Positions 21,413 to 32,766 are shown, numbered from the stretch's first letter. The stretch is 64,000 nt of DNA from Gnetum montanum (GCA_015680685.1 MNCI01003588.1:338125-402124); one strand, 5' to 3'. Notes: a model not told the origin generated them from the letters alone. Numbers and translations: made by a program.

Positions 21413-22042
21413 CCCTTGAGCATTCTAGTTACCCTTGAGTTCTCTATGTGTCTCCGGCGTTGCATGACCTGTTGTATACCTTTCAAACAGGGCAAAGAAT
21501 TGAATTTGTGACCTTGGGATGGTGCATTTTCTCACCTACATTGGTTTTGCTATTTCTTTAGTATTATCATTGCTTTCCACTATTTTCTCCATTCTACATC
21601 TATTGATCATTGATTTACCTTACATGTATTACCTTCGAAACAACATTTACATAAGGTTAAGATACATCGACTAAGTTCCTATCTGATCAACCAGACCGTT
21701 CAGGGTGCCCCATTTCCATTTTTCTCTAGCACGGCCTTCACACAGATCCGGGGTTAAACTGTTTGCCCGGCAACCTCTCAGTGTTCCAGCCATTGACGTT
21801 TTTAGTCGCTACAGTTTGTGGTGCTAGAAGGAGGGCCTTTTGGTGCCTTTTCTATGTCCTATGGGTAGTCCTGCATGCTCTCTATACCCCATCACGCACT
21901 AGCGTAAATGTGACACTCCTTTGTCATGTGGTGCAGATTGGTCACGACAACGGTTCCTCTGGACCCCGGCAGGACGAAAAGCCTCCGATCTCCTCTTGAT
22001 TTTCATGTTTCCTAGTTTACGATTTTTCCTTTTTCACTATGC

Positions 22043-23845
22043 ATGATGATTCCGACAACAACTGCTATTTCCACCTCGAGCCTTGAGGCTCCTTTCTTGG
22101 CCCAAAACACCATGGGTGCTGAGCGGCCACCTAGCCAGGTGCTGGTGCCACACCAATCCCTTAGGATTCGACACTTGTCACTTGAGTTCTTGGCACAAGA
22201 CACAGAGCATTATGACTTTATTTGCACAAAGATCTAGGTATATTTGCCCCTGGATCACCAAGAACTCAAGCACAAGCATCGTTTTGAGCTCCTTTATCGG
22301 AATGGGAGGGAATTTGTCCCTAACCCTGATGTTGACATCCCCCTTAGGGAGACGTATCAGTGGATCTTTGATCAGCTACTACGAGTCACTAGCCCTAGGG
22401 AGCGGGACATGGTATCCCATTGCGATGAAGCATTCCAAGATAGGCAGGAAGATCTGGACTCCTAGTCCGAGGGGGGTGGCCAAACTTACCCTGTGACCAT
22501 CCCTTCTACTATGGCCTTCAAGTCAAACCCCCTTTTTGCAATGGCTTCCTTTGTGATCACCACAAATCCACCTCAATCTATGCTTTCATTAGTAATGGGT
22601 AGCCATCCTGCACCCTTAGCGTATCAGCAAGCACTTTCCTCAGTTTCGTACCCAGGCACTCTCCCCCCTCATTCTGTCCCATCCTCGTACCAAGCACCAG
22701 TTACACCCACATTACCCTACATACACACCGCGTCTACTTCACAGTTTCTTGGAGCCTATGCTCCTATCTCGTTGTCTGCATCTATTCCACCATCAGCGGC
22801 AGGTCTAGCCCCAACCATGTGGTGGACCTTAGCCACTTCGCTCCTTGCCTCACAGCCCCACTAGATGTCATAGCACCCTTACCACCAAACATACTAAGTC
22901 TCATAGGTATTGCAACCAAGCATGGGACTATGGCCTGTTCCATTAGTCATGCAAATGACCAACCTTGCAACACCACCACTAGCCACTACTCCAGCAGCAC
23001 CACCCACTGGGTGGTGGACTACACCAGTAGCACCCTTCGCAAGGGTAGCCCCAATAGTCCCCCCTGTGAGCCAAGTTGCTGCCCTCACTACGCCACAAAC
23101 GATGGTTTCCCCTGCAACCCCATAACCGTTTACGTTGTCTTTAGGTCTGGATCAAGAATTTCAACTCATCCAAACCCTTACTGAAGAGGTTAGACACCTT
23201 AAAGCTATCGATTCTGATATAGTGTAGATCATGGATTTCTACCATGATGACCCCATTAGCCTGACTGTTCCCATGCTTACATTACCCCCTAGGATGCCGC
23301 TCCCCTAGTTTACAAAATACAACGGGAAGGGTGACCCGAATGCACATCTAGTTACATTCAGATCTGAATCTTTGTTGCTACAACAATGTTTGCACACCAT
23401 CATTTGCATCTTTGCTATGTCTTTGATAGGCATGGCTTTAGACTAGTACCGCACACTCCTGCGTGCTTCCATCTCAACATTGGAGGAGCTGCTGACCTAG
23501 TTTGTGACCCACTTCAAGTATAACTTGAAGCCTGAATTCATGCTAGATCAATGAATGGGAGTTAAGAAAGACCCACTAGAGTCAGTGTAGAGGTTTATAC
23601 AGCAGTGGAGCCCCACCTTGAATGAGATCCGTGAGCCTATTGTAGAGGCCCACTTGCTAGCCATCTTCAAGGTGGCGGTGAACGATTTCATAAAATCCAA
23701 GCTATATTACCTAGCCCTGTGCTCTCTCAGTCAAGCTTTTGCGTAGAAAAAAAGCATTCAAGACATGACTGAAGCTAGTAGGGATCTAGCCTATGTTGTG
23801 TATAAAAATGCACATACTAAAAGGACAAAGAGAAGGGAAAACCTG
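22043..23845 (+). pseudogene. gag of the TAT element
   Basis: A single reading frame is traceable for about 600 codons with no frameshift, broken by 14 stops (11 TAG, 2 TAA, 1 TGA). The first third has FELLYRNGREFVPNPDVDIP. The middle (22493-23130) is Pro/Thr/Ala-rich. From about 23270 it reads as the Retrotrans_gag capsid: PPRMPLP, FTKYNGKGDPNAHLVTF, a W-replaced YRTLL, LEELLT, FVTHFKYN. The homology ends at TKRTKRRENLKQ, where a zinc knuckle and protease should follow; instead the antisense gene begins. The upstream start ATG at 22043 is the first in frame. Confidence 0.85.
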
Positions 23846-25907
23846 AAGCAGATGCTATGCTATGCTACACTACCTAGCGTAACACAACATAGCAAACATC
23901 AGCCAAAAAATAAAAAAAAAGTGAATACTTACCAATTGGAGGCTGCACTCTACGAAGCTTGAATTGCAGCTTCTTCCCCATCTCTTCGTTAGCACAAGGG
24001 GTCTCATCGGTAGGGTGGGACCTCTTGTGTTGTAGCTTTGTCACCATTGTCTTTGCAATGAGGCATTCCCCCCTTGTCACATTGCCGGTGGTGATGGGGG
24101 GTGCCTCTCCCACGTTGTCCTTGGCCCGAAAGTTACATGCCACTCGATCCTTGGTTGTCATCGAGAATGATTCCCCTATAGCTTCTGGGGGGTCCTGAGA
24201 TCCGATGGTATAGAAGACTTGGTAGATCCACGGTTTGGAGATTTGGCTACGATCTTATAGTACCCAGACCCCATTCTCGTGGACTACCAAGGATTCCAGA
24301 AAAAGCTGTAAGTAGGCTATGAAAAAGGCATGGTGCACATTGAAATAGAATTCAAGCTTCCCACGGAGCTTGACCATTTCAACCTACATGCCTTTGCAAA
24401 GGTGCTTGTCCCAATTGTAATGGGTCCCTTCTTCCATAACATCCCTCATTATCCAAGCCTGCTCAATCCCAATGATTTTTCCTTGGGATAGCAGCTTGGA
24501 GAAGGCATGGGCACGGAAGATAGGGTAAACCATTTTGGCCACCCATAGCTTGACTTTCTTCATATAAATTCCCTTTTGGTCCTTGGTAGCCCCTAGCCAC
24601 TTCTCGATGTCCTCCTGATTGTGCACATCTTTCTTTGATTTTTCTCCCATGGGGAGATCATCAAAGGGGACATCCAAAAGGTCTACGAAAAATTGATCGT
24701 TGACATTAAGCACCATGCGCACACCATGAACATGTATGCGAAAGCGGTCTGTCTTTTCGGAGATGGAGTCAGCTAGGGAAAACATCTCAGCAAGTGGGAC
24801 ACTCGTGTTAACTAGAAAAAAACAAGTCCATAAGCCCAGCCTCCTAAAGGTTATGGACTAGTATGGTTGGGGCCCCATTGTAGAGCTAGCACTGAGTCTC
24901 CTCCACCTCCCCATACTTAAAGAAGAGGTTGGTCTTGTTGCACCCAGCGGTAATCACAGTCACCTCCTGGGCTCTCTTCACTATTAAAATGATCTAAGAA
25001 ACAAAAAAAAAGAAAAAACAAAAAGAAGAAGAGGATTAGCAAAATGTAAACATTACTCAAGCATTTAGTAGTGAACTTACAATTTAGCTTACCATATTTG
25101 AATGACATGGAAAATGGTGGGAGATCCACCAAAACTTCTTCAATGGTGAGCGGCTTGAGGGATGTCCATTCCCTATCCAACCAACTAGCTTCTTTATATT
25201 TCCCATAAAATTGGAAATACCAAGTTGGATAGGTTCTGAACTCACCTCCAAACTGGCCTATCACACTGGCATGCACATTCCCAGTGGACAAAAATTCCCA
25301 CAGGGCCATCTATGCCAATGCCAAGGCATCTGTGTCACCGTGAAGACCACTCTTGTCAATAAAAAACCTGGTAACAAAAAAAAATGAACATATACACTGT
25401 TAATACCTGTTTCTAGCGTAGCATGGATTACACGATAAAATACCTTTGTAGAACTGACCCACTGACATAGTAAAGAGTTCCAGGTGGGTTCTGAAAGCAG
25501 GTGCCTGCATGGCGAGCAACAAACAATGTATTGTATAAGTGGTAGTACTTATACTCAGGCATTTCCTAAATCCAACTCAAGCGTCTCAGGCCTTTTGGAC
25601 ACTAGTTGGAACCTTCTGCCTGCTCCCCCCTAATTGACCCATCAGTTAAAAATTTTAGAATACCCAGGTTTGCCCAAAGAAATAGGGTTTCTATGATTAA
25701 AACTGCTATCTCTACTGACAAGTGTGACTAAACAATCACACTAAAACACTAGAGAAGGAACTTTAGGAAGTCCCATGCACCCTCCCTAAACTAGACCACC
25801 TGCTACTCCACATGTGTGTGAGGGGAGGGACATTGGCCATCGGTTCACTTAGGTAGTACAGGACTCCTACGATTTCTAGGATAATCAAAATGGATTTCAA
25901 CATAACC

Positions 25908-26729
25908 CTGCACCAACAAAGAACCAAACGTTAGCACTATGTACAAGAAAAGTTTACATGTAGCATAGCATAACCTTCTCATTATGTATAGCGTAGTATG
26001 GCATTCCCATTACATGTAGCATAGTAGGATTTCACAGTTGAAAATTAATATATATATATATATATATATAAATGTATGCAAATAAACAACAAAGCAAGTT
26101 TCGTAGCGTAGCAGGGTCATCAAACTGCACATAATGCAATAGCACCTAGATAACGTGTAATGTAGCAAACAAAAAGGAACAAGCAGATGTACAATAATGC
26201 AACGACGTAATCAATGCATTACTACGACAAGCATGGCCCTATAGTAGGTTTAACAAATTTGGCAACGTGGCGGTATTGTAGACTTAACAGCATGAAAAAC
26301 CTACTAAACTTTGCAATGTACTGGCATACCGCAGTAAAAGCATTACAAAGTGTAGACAAGTAAGAGTTTACTATGCTATAGCCATTCCAACCATAATTTA
26401 GCTGTACAAAATAATTCATGTTGTACTACGTTCAACATGTGTCTCATTTGTCAAATCGCTACGCTACACTCTTGAAGGTGGCATGCTATGCTAGCCATGC
26501 GCTGAGCTGCCTAGGCTTACCCAAACCCCCGTGACAAGGCAGTTGCAACAATGGTGAACAAGATGATACTGCATGTAGCTGTAGCATAACATTCGTACAA
26601 CTGCTATTGCCAACTAGCGATGGCAGCAGCGTAGCATCCAAAACGGTAACGAAAACGATGGCAAAAGATGCGGATGTCAACAACAATGATTGTAGAAGTC
26701 TGAACAACAAAGGCAACGTAATGACTTAC
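25908..26729 (-). other. Intron 1 of the antisense gene, rich in TAGCRTAGCA motifs
   Basis: This 822-bp interval between the predicted donor (26728-26729) and acceptor (25908-25909) holds TAGCATAGCA (25961), TAGCGTAGTA (25989), TAGCATAGTA (26017), GTAGCGTAGC (26103) and GCATGCTATGCTAG (near 26480), plus a (TA)n microsatellite. The same motif recurs in intron 4 (23852-23900). Short open frames here are not credible genes. Confidence 0.55.
26047..26071. repeat. (TA)n microsatellite
   Basis: About 12 uninterrupted TA units. Confidence 0.95.
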
Positions 26730-27089
26730 CGAGTAGACATGCTCGCACTGTGACATGTGCCTGAGTTAGGAGCTCCAAAGTTTCTTTGACTTCATCCACT
26801 TTAGCGAGCCCTCGGTGCTTACGTTCACCTTTAGGAGCCATCGCTTCAATTGCAAATGCTGTCAGTTGCTATGCTATGCTATTTTTCTTTCTCTTGGCAT
26901 GATCGCACTATGCTCTGACAACGAAAATGAAAAGTTTACCAAGGGTAAACCCCTATTTATAGCCTACACAGTGAAAAAGAACTTGCCATTTTCGCACCCC
27001 AAGTAATGTGGGATGCCCTGTGTAGCGTAGTACTACTGTGTCATAAATCTGCAATAGCGTAGCATTCCTATTCACGAATAGGTGGGCTC

Positions 27090-27425
27090 AATGAAAAAAT
27101 TTTCCTCACCTTAAATTAGAAACCTACCCCTACCAAGCCTTCACACCACAGTCCGCAAAGACCTTAAATTAGCAACATTATCTAAAAAACCTGTTAACAG
27201 TCCACAAAGATCTTAAATTAGCAACTTCATTCAAAAACCTATACACCACGGTCCACAAAGACCTTAAACTAGTAACCTACCTGTTAAATGGTCTGAAAAG
27301 ACCTTAAACTAGTAACCTTTACAACTTGTTAACGGTCCACCATGACCTTACACTAGTAGACTTAGCATCAGTTACATGTTCAAATCCACTCACGGTCCGC
27401 CAAGACCTTAAACTGGTAATCTACG
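27090..27425 (+). repeat. Tandem repeat before pol (core ~30 bp)
   Basis: Seven copies of a core like ACGGTCCACAAAGACCTTAAACTAGTAA, spaced 40-55 bp apart. The same core recurs as a compact 30-bp array after pol at 31043-31373, in the same orientation. Confidence 0.8.
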
Positions 27426-27428
27426 AAT

Positions 27429-28760
27429 TTGGTCAAATGTTTGACAATCATTGCATGTTTCATCGTTGCTTTGCAAATATTTACTATTATGTGCCATAGC
27501 TTCAACCAGGTATCACTTGATCGGGCTTCTTCTTATTGTGTCAGGTTGAACAAGATGGCCATGCAACATGATCTACACTCACTTTTAACTTTAACAGGTC
27601 CTCATGGAAAGCTTGCAAGATACCCAAACTTAGAGTCAATAGACTAGGATTCATCAACTGATAACACTGTAGCATCCCTAGAAATGTTCCTAAATTGGCC
27701 TGAACACTTGGTCCAAGCCTTAGACTTAGAGGTCGGGGATGTGATTTGGGACCCTCTCATCGAAGCACCGATAATGACATCTTGGGGGGAAATAAAAACT
27801 CTAAAACTAAGTTCCCTCCTAGATCCAAAAATGCAAAAAGATGTATCTAGAGTCCTACAAGAAAACATCAAAGTATTTGCATGGTCTTACAATGACATTC
27901 TGGGCTTAGACCCACGTCTAATACAACATAACATTGTATTGGACCCATGTGTCAAACCGGTTAAACAAAAGGCTTAAAAGATTAAGCCAAAAATCACACT
28001 AGCCATACGTGATGAAATCACTAAGCTATACCAAGCGGGTTTCATTCGTGCGGTCGATTACTCAGAATGGGTGTCAAACATTATTGTAGCCTCTAAGAAA
28101 ATGGAAGGGATACGAATCAGTATAGACTTATGGGATCTGAACAAGGCAATGATTAAAGATGACCTCCCACTACCAAGTATCGACCAACTTATTGATACTA
28201 TGGCTAGTCATGCTTTACTATCCTTCATGGATGGGTTTTTGGGTTATAATCAAATTTGCATAAATCCAGAGCATCAGTTGACAACTACATTCATGACCCC
28301 TTGGGGTACCTTTTGTTACACCATGATGCCCTTTGGTCTAACGAATGCCGAAGCAACCTACCAATGAGCCATGACCTACATATTTAGTGACTACCTCCTA
28401 GAGAGACTAAACGATTACGTGGATGACATAGTGGTCAATTCTAAGATAGGTATTGATCATCCCACTCATCTAGATGTAGTCCTGAAGCATTTTCACAGGC
28501 ATGACCTATGCCTTAATCCAAAGAAGTGTGTTTTTAGCGTAAAAATCGGATGCATGCTAGGGTTTGTAGTATCAGAGGCTAGAATACGAGTGGACCCTGA
28601 CAAAGTTAAGGCCATCGTTAACCTAACACCCCCTACTAACCTTAAAGAATTGCATGGGTTGCAAGGTAGAATATAGTTCATCAGAAGGATTATAGCAAGG
28701 TTGACTAACAAGTTACACCCCATGCAACACTTACTAAAGAAGGGGATTAACTTCAAATGG
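27429..28760 (+). pseudogene. Reverse transcriptase of the TAT element
   Basis: One frame (27429-28676 and beyond) gives an RT entry with a charged N-terminal region (VGDVIWDPLIEAPIMTSWGE), then ITKLYQAGFIRAVDYSEWVS, MEGIRISIDLWDLN, FMDGFLGYNQICINPEHQ, MMPFGLTNAEATYQ and the catalytic YVDDIVV (28416-28436). Both catalytic Asp residues are intact. Stops: 27975 (TAA), 28365 (TGA), then TAG near 28674, 28767 and 28833. No protease precedes it, as the antisense block and repeats occupy that place. Confidence 0.9.
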
Positions 28761-29060
28761 ACAACATAGTGCCAACAAGCCTTTGATGACTTGAAGAAAG
28801 AGCTTTTACACCTCCCAACTATTTACCCACCATAGAGGGATAAGCCTTTCTACATCTACCTTGCTACTTTGGACATGTTTATCATGACACTGTTATGCCA
28901 AAAAAGAGAGGAAGGCTCTGAAACCCCAGTCTATTACTTGAGCCATGCATTGATAGCATATGAAGCCAAATACAATGAAGTGGAAAGGAATTGTCTCGCT
29001 TTAGTATTCACGCTAAAAAAGTGAAGAAACTACCTATTCCATAGTAAAGTAAATAGTATA
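28760..29060 (+). pseudogene. First RNase H of the TAT element
   Basis: Continues the RT frame: FKWTT, QQAFDDLKKELLHLP, KPFYIYLATLDMFIMTLLCQ, then VYYLSHALIAYEAKYNEVER and NCLALVFTLKK. This is the canonical Ty3 RNase H following the connection domain. After about 29030 the frame is damaged. Confidence 0.8.
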
Positions 29061-29279
29061 TGAAAAAGAAACATACTTCAGGCTATCACAAAAAACTTGT
29101 ATGAAAGTTGCAGGATAGCCCGATGAAATGCAATAACAGAAAAATTCGACTTACATTATGTAGCCCAATAGTCAACAAAAGGATAAGCGATAGCTACATA
29201 GCTTGCAACCTCACCCGTTGATGATCAGGCAATCATAGATTCTGAATTCCCTAATGAACATGTTAGCAGTGTCAACCTT

Positions 29280-29780
29280 GTACCATCACATTTTGAGGCC
29301 ATTTTGCACTTTGATGATGCCTCAACCACGTGAGGTGGTAGTGCTACTGCCGTCATTACATTCCCCTTGGGGGACATGCAACCATTTGCTTACGATTTCA
29401 TGTTCCTTTGTACAAACAATGTAGCTGAGTATGAAGGACTCCTCAGAGGCCTCTTAGCAGCCCATCAATTAGAAATTCAACATTTGGTAGTCTGAGGAAA
29501 CTCTCAGCTTGTTGTCAATCAAATCATTGAGGTCTACACCTATAAAGCTTCACATTTACAGCCTTAATATGATTAGCCCAAAAACGTATTGCAACAATTC
29601 ACCACAACAGACATCCAGCATGTGCCATGCAATGAGAACATCGTAGCTGATGCCTTAGCTATGCTAACATTAAATGTGTCGTCACATCTGTTTGTGACTC
29701 TACCTACTTCAATAATAGAGTGCACAGACCCTATCACCCAAGCAGTACATGTGGCCTTCATAGGCACTACTAACACCCAA
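29280..29780 (+). pseudogene. Second (archaeal-type) RNase H
   Basis: AILHFDDASTT.GGSATAVI (around 29299-29358), NNVAEYEGLLRGLLAAHQL (about 29416-29472) and NSQLVVNQI (29503-29529) are the blocks of the extra RNase H that defines TAT/Ogre elements; the acidic D, E and D positions are visible. It is followed by FTTTDIQHVPCNENIVADAL (about 29598-29660), the end of the domain. Confidence 0.85.
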
Positions 29781-29929
29781 GAGTGGTACACTAATGTAAA
29801 AGCCTAGCTGCAACATGGTGAACCCACACACAGCTTGACATCCACCCAAAGGGATGCAATCTGAAAGTGAACATGGTAGTATGTCTTGGTAGGAGATAAT
29901 ACCTTGTGTAAACACTCCTTTGATGAAAT

Positions 29930-31023
29930 ACTGTTAACTTGCGTTGGTGGGAAGGAGGCACAAAAAATAGTTAGCAAAGTCCATGAAGGACTATGTGGTT
30001 GACACATAGCTCCCAGGGCCATGGTAGCTAAGATTAGATGCCTAGGGTATTACTGGCCTTGCATGGAACGTGATTGTTTTGCTGAAGTCAAGACGTGTGA
30101 CACATGCCAATGTCATGCAAACCTTATACATGTGTCACCTACTGAGTTTCACCCTACGTAGATCACATTCCATTCTAGCGATGGGGACTAGATATCATAG
30201 GACCCATAACACCTAAGTCTTCCGTAGGACATAGCTTCATCATTACTGCCACTAAGTACTTTAAAAAGTGGGTAGAAGCTATCCCCCATAGGAAAACTAC
30301 ATCTCAGTAGGTTTGCCACTTCATCTTGGACAACATCGTAACAAGGTTTGGTCTTCCCATGACTATTGTGACAAATAATGGGCCATAGTTTAGTAGTTCG
30401 GAAACCAAAACCTTTTGTAGCAACCTTGGCATTAAGCAATCCTTCTTGTTTCCATATTACCCATAGGCTAACGGTCAGGTAGAAGCAACAAACAAAGCCA
30501 CCATCAACATGCTTAAAAGAATACTTAGTAACAGCAAGAGGAGATGGCATGAGCAAATCCTCTATGTGCTCTGGGCCTACCGTACGATGTGTAGGATAGC
30601 TATAGGTAAGACCCCCTAAAGCCTAGTCTACAGATCTAAAGCAGTGTTGCCTCTTGAATTGTAGGTACCATCATTGTGGATGATCCTTTCAAGCATCATA
30701 AATGAAGCCCAGAAAAATGGGTTAAGGATCATCGACCTTGACTTCCTAAAGGAAGAGCATGCACAAATGCTAGGTCGCATCAAATGGTATTAAGACAAGT
30801 AGCAGCAAAAGCATCATGTAGACCTACGTTGATGATCGATTAAAAAGGGGGACCTAGTCCTCAAAGCTATGCATGAACATGTGGACAAGTTTTCAACAAA
30901 TTGGGAAGGTCCATTCATAGTCACAAAAGCCTACAAGAATCGAGCCTTCAAGTTGGAAGACATGGATGGAAGAGAGTTTGCAAACCTTGTAAACCACCTA
31001 TACTTGAAGCCATACTTCATCTG
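29930..31023 (+). pseudogene. Integrase of the TAT element
   Basis: The zinc-binding part has VHEGLCG, an LGYYWPCMERDCFAEVKTCD core and CDTCQ. In the catalytic core the first Asp is intact (RWGLDIIGP, Asp at 30191-30193). The second is Asn in place of Asp (TNNGP, 30374-30376). The Glu is intact in NGQVEATNKA (30471-30500). The C-terminus reads WEGPFIVTKAYKNRAFKLED and HLYLKPYFI before a stop at 31021. Several TAG/TGA stops interrupt it. Confidence 0.87.
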
Positions 31024-31042
31024 ATGTAGAAGCAAGGTAAGC

Positions 31043-31373
31043 ATCATAGTCCGCTACGACTATAAATAGGCATCCATACTCCACTATGACTATAAACTGG
31101 AAACCATAGTCCACCATGACTATAAACTAGCATAGATAGTCCGCCATGACTATAAACTAGCACAGATAGTTTGCCATGACTATAAACTAGCATAGAACGT
31201 CCACTATGACATTAAACTGGCACAGAATGTCTGCCAAGACCTTAAAATAGCCTGTCCATCATCTGCTACGATGAGAAACTAGCACAACAGTCTGCTAGGA
31301 CCTGAAACTAGCACAACGGTCTATTGGTACCTTAAACCAGTACATCAGATGGTCTACCAGGACCTTAAGCTAG
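31043..31373 (+). repeat. 30-bp tandem array after pol
   Basis: About 11 copies of a 30-bp unit, for example CATAGATAGTCCGCCATGAC followed by TATAAACTAG, starting about 20 bp after the integrase stop. The unit is homologous to the core of the 27090-27425 repeat. Confidence 0.85.
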
Positions 31374-31439
31374 GTTTGCAGCACAACATTCCCAACTCAC
31401 AATTCATGACCATTCAAACAAGCAAGTGTGCACATTGCA

Positions 31440-32330
31440 GACGTGGGGTGGAGCGTTGTAGTTCCAGAATGCAGTTCATGATGGCAAGAAAGCACACTTT
31501 GGAATGAATGTGATGCCACTACCCTTGGCATCTTGCTAATCCTCTAGAGATATCATTTGACATCATGATGACCTCCTAGAGCTACTACTACCATGGCCTA
31601 TTTCCTTGGCAATAGCTTCTGTTGTCAGCACCTTCTGTTGGAGCCCCAGCACTATTGTGGCCTAGCCACAAAGTTGCCATCCTCCAACCCCTGCCATCGC
31701 TCAAGCCTAAAAGATGTCCAACTATTAGGCCTCTCACCTTACAGTTGAATTGCAAGATGTTTTCCTTGGGTGGGGACTCCTAAGCACCTGCATCGCCGTA
31801 ACTCCTAGCCCCTTCGGTGCCAACCTCTTTAGCCTGCCACTACCAGAGTCGCTGTCGGCCTTCCTTCTTTAGATGTCACTTACCTTAACAATAGTTCTTT
31901 TCACTTCAGTGATTTCTAAAGCAAGTAAGACCTTTTCCTAACTATGTTTCATGGTTACATTTCTCTTATTTGCTTTCTGTTGTGCTTGCAGGGTACGGGC
32001 CTAGATAGCGTCAATTAGAGATGCATTTTGCTAGGAGAACAGGGAACCACATCATTCTGAGGTGACTGCTCTGACTAGCTTAGCTACTTGGGAGTGCACA
32101 TCCTACCCCTCCCCTTTAACCTTCATCACCTCGTTTCTTAGATCTGCAATTTCCCTTTTCACATCCCTCTTATAAGCTTTCTTGACGCGTGTAAAGCCCT
32201 TCCATATGCTCAACCCCAAAGTCCATGGCATGTGTAACGCAACTCACCACATGGGAAGCATTTGTAGGTAGGTCAAAGCCCCACATGGATGTAAAGCAAC
32301 TCATCCTAGGGAGAAAACACCTATCCTACA
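31440..32330 (-). pseudogene. Second antisense coding-like segment, coiled-coil
   Basis: On the minus strand an interrupted frame reads KKAYKRDVKREIADLRNEVM KVKGEG (from about 32190 downward), then HSQVAKLVRAVTSE and LEITEVKRTIVKVSDI, with heptad-like leucine/valine spacing. It lies between the post-pol repeat and the 3' LTR, where TAT elements such as Retand carry antisense ORFs. The reading frame breaks several times; the product is not identified. Confidence 0.5.
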
Positions 32331-32751
32331 ACAACAAGGTTGTTTGGAAATGAATATGTCTAAACAAAAAAAGAAAAGCACAAAAGCGTAAGAAAAAAGA
32401 GAAGAAAAAGAGAGCGTGTGCCCAAAGAAAATGGCACACCAACTGTTTCACAATGATCCTCTCCAAGCATTTTGATGAGAGGTCAAAAGCTAGTAAAAGA
32501 AAAGATATCCACGTAGGACAACTCCCTCACAAGCACTTTGATGAGGGACCCTACTAAGTTTCATCTTACCTTTTCCTAAACCTATCCCCTTAAGTCTATC
32601 CTTTTCCCTTTCCCCTGCACAACTATCCTATTACTCCCAAGCACAACAAAGAAACTTCTCAGCAACCACAAGAGAGAAATGTTGGCAACTTTTCCTTCAT
32701 GGTGTTTCATATTCTTTGTCGATGTCTATCGGGCAGATCCTCTAGATGCTG

Positions 32752-32766
32752 ACAAAGAGGGGCTAG
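32752..32766 (+). promoter_or_regulatory. Polypurine tract (TAT element)
   Basis: ACAAAGAGGGGCTAG directly precedes the 3' LTR start TGAAACACC. Confidence 0.75.

Larger units (their letters stand above)
19939..21813 (+). repeat. 5' LTR of the TAT element (1875 bp)
   Basis: Matches 32767-34599 throughout, from ACACCATAAAATTTCAAGAC to GACGTTTTTAGTCGCTACA. The terminal TG is mutated to TA here. It contains four palindromic GCTAYGCTA modules (near 20232, 20351, 20558 and 20743), a TATA box CTATAAATA at 21216-21224 and a run of TTGGCTT motifs downstream of it (21248-21412). Confidence 0.92.
23842..26841 (-). pseudogene. Intron-containing antisense gene inside the TAT element
   Basis: On the minus strand a multi-exon gene is readable: exon 1 26730-26841 (starts MAPKGERKHRGLAKVDEVKE, donor GTAAGT); exon 2 25444-25907; intron 25368-25443; exon 3 25093-25367; intron 24994-25092; exon 4 23933-24993; intron 23842-23932. 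Introns 2-4 have GT donors and T-rich AG acceptors. The frame is kept across introns 2 and 3. Exons 2-4 include YKYYHLYNTLFVARHAGTCF, WEFLSTGNVHASVIGQFGGE and ISEKTDRFRIHVHGVRMVLN. It resembles the extra, often antisense, ORFs of TAT elements and plant 'transposon protein' domains, but I cannot name it. Several stops and one or two frameshifts are present, including a one-base mismatch between exons 1 and 2. Confidence 0.7.

Noticed and set aside
22894-23125. Overlapping ORFs on both strands in the Pro/Ala-rich gag region
   Set aside because: Shadows of the biased composition; the gag frame explains them.
26222-26716. Two minus-strand ORFs upstream of the antisense exon 2
   Set aside because: They fall in predicted intron 1, have no domain and are full of repeat motif translations.
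27090-31373. CRISPR-like array
   Set aside because: Units are degenerate tandem repeats without unique spacers, inside a plant retrotransposon.
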